A model generated the notes under the pieces. The model saw nothing but the letters and a program-made list of their open reading frames with translations. It was not told the DNA's origin and made no database searches. Positions 62,982 through 64,000 of a stretch of 64,000 nt of DNA are shown here, piece by piece (positions within the stretch are counted from its first letter, which is position 1; every line of letters begins with the position of its first letter). The position numbers and the translations under genes are program-made. Source of the stretch: JAAXQD01 sp963790095 (GTDB taxonomy: Bacteria; Desulfobacterota; Desulfobacteria; Desulfobacterales; UBA11574); the NCBI GenBank assembly GCA_963790095.1, contig CAWBNO010000003.1, positions 58,677 to 122,676 of the forward strand, given 5' to 3'.

Positions 62982-63937
62982 ATGATGAATATTCAAAGAA
63001 ATATTTATGTGGAAAAGGTAGACAGTCTCCCCATCGAAGCCCAGCCCTAGAATTGGTGGAGCGAAAAGGCATCGGCCATCCCGATTCCATCTGCGACGCA
63101 ATAATGGAGGCCACCAGTGTAAAATTGTGTCGGGAATACCAGGAACGCTTCGGACGTATCCTTCATCATAATATCGATAAAGGGCTGCTTGTTGCAGGGC
63201 AGACGACTCCAAAACTCGGTGGCGGGAAGGTGGTGGAACCCATGCGGCTCATTTTCGGAGATAGAGGCACCTATGAATATCAGGGTGTCAATATCCCCAT
63301 TGGGGAAATCGCCGAATCTACTGCACGACGGTGGCTTCGGGAACATCTGCGTTTTGTGGACCCTCTGAAACACATGGTCTTTCAGAACGAGATCAAACCG
63401 GGATCCCCTGGATTGACGGATATTTTCTCGAGAACGGTTATCGGTGCCAATGACACCTCTGCCGGCGTCGGGTATGCGCCTTTGAGCGAAACTGAACGTC
63501 TGGTTCTGGCAGCGGAAAAATTCCTGAATGCACCTTCTTTCAAAACTTCGTTTCCCGAAGCCGGCGACGGCGGGCAGGTCGGTCGAGGAAATCGGGTCAA
63601 CGGGATCATTGCTTTCAACCGGCCGTCCACCACGGAAGCGGCCGCCGGAAAGAACCCTGTAAGTCATGTGGGGAAAATTTATAATTTGCTGAGCCACGAA
63701 ATCGCTGCTCGTGTCCACCGGGAAGTTGAGGGCATCAGGGAGGTCACTGTTTGGCTCTGCAGTCAGATCGGAAAACCCATTGACCGGCCTTTGATTGCCG
63801 AGGCCCAACTGATACTGGAGCCGGAAGCTCTTCTGGAAGATGTACGCGATTCCGTGTTTGGGGTGATTGATCGTGAACTGGAGGGGATCCAATCCTTCAC
63901 CCAACGGCTGGCCATGGGAGAGCTTTCAGTCTGCTAA
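62982..63937 (+). pseudogene. Archaeal-type S-adenosylmethionine synthetase with a one-base frameshift
   Basis: Makes AdoMet from ATP and methionine. The main frame (from about 63051 to 63937) carries archaeal-type MAT motifs: ERKGIGHPDSICDAIMEA, the GDRG segment and ANDTSAGVGYAPLSETERLV. The usual N-terminus is in another frame: ATG at 62982 or 62985, QRNIYVEKVDSLPIEAQP, then TAG at 63048. One additional C in the CCC run would give AQPLELVERKG, which is the family sequence, so a single-base deletion separates them. The total would be about 317 residues; archaeal MATs are near 400, so the C-terminus also ends early. Confidence 0.8.
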
Positions 63938-64000
63938 CCCGATGGTGTTCGCTGATATTGGCGGAAAAGGCAGTTCTCGTTCAGGCACCCATCATCATGA

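Noticed and set aside
63047..63904. Long open frame on the minus strand opposite the AdoMet synthetase
   Set aside because: The plus strand has clear MAT motifs; the minus frame has no recognised family and arises from codon bias.
1..64000. CRISPR arrays, tRNA and rRNA genes, intact insertion sequences, prophage
   Set aside because: No regularly spaced direct repeats, cloverleaf-like segments, rRNA motifs, transposase or phage structural genes were recognised by reading. A covariance-model search would be needed to exclude small RNAs.

Overview
The window looks like a chromosomal segment of a completely oxidising, sulfate-reducing deltaproteobacterium (Desulfobacterota, Desulfobacteria; Desulfobacteraceae- or Desulfosarcinaceae-like). 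The evidence is gene content: one window carries the acetyl-CoA synthase/CO dehydrogenase operon (acsD-acsA/cooS-acsB-acsC-acsE), the membrane quinone reductase operon of sulfate reducers (qrcABCD) and the dissimilatory sulfite reductase locus (dsrA-dsrB-dsrD-dsrN). No rRNA, tRNA, CRISPR array, intact insertion sequence or prophage was seen.

Layout. 0.2-2.8 kb: a PilZ protein and a CoA-transferase fused to a GNAT domain. 3.3-11.6 kb: the Wood-Ljungdahl carbonyl-branch operon, closed by a strong terminator; AcsD has a long Lys/Ala/Glu-rich tail and a perfect hairpin separates acsB from acsC. 11.8-17.3 kb: a giant PEP-synthase/PPDK-like protein without the PEP barrel, and a long GAPDH. 17.7-23.2 kb: qrcABCD followed by a 52-residue membrane protein. 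23.5-27.4 kb: murA and comEC. 27.7-29.9 kb: two cold-shock proteins, an unknown protein and a haemolysin-III-type membrane protein. 30-40.5 kb: housekeeping genes (Xaa-Pro aminopeptidase, NUDIX, M23 lipoprotein, YqeY, lytic transglycosylase, UDP-sugar pyrophosphorylase, branched-chain aminotransferase, PPC-domain protein, cysteine-cluster protein). 40.9-42.6 kb: a broken dapA-like gene and an unknown small protein. 42.9-50.1 kb: TPR protein, an unknown 350-residue protein, dsrABD, dsrN and a tetrahaem cytochrome. 50.2-52.9 kb: tatC, tatA/B, mltA. 53-55.6 kb: molybdopterin genes moaC, moaE-like, mobA, moaB. 55.7-60.5 kb: HD-domain protein, prfB with a programmed frameshift, lnt, a ketopantoate-reductase remnant and a BioB-like radical SAM protein. 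60.8-64 kb: a degraded stretch with a frameshifted LigB-type dioxygenase, a truncated DegP and an archaeal-type AdoMet synthetase with a frameshift.

How it works together. Acetyl-CoA from organic substrates can be split by CODH/ACS to CO2 and a methyl group (or made in reverse). Periplasmic electrons carried by cytochromes c3 enter the menaquinone pool through Qrc, and sulfite is reduced by DsrAB with DsrD; DsrN is thought to make the sirohaem amide. Tat exports QrcB-type proteins, and the moa/mob genes supply the cofactor for molybdenum or tungsten enzymes that lie elsewhere.

Two background features stand out. Several families of intergenic inverted repeats with ends like CTCGTAAAAAGTC are scattered through the window. 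Single-base frameshifts recur (thioredoxin lipoprotein, dapA twice, dioxygenase, AdoMet synthetase), which may be real gene decay or errors in a draft assembly.
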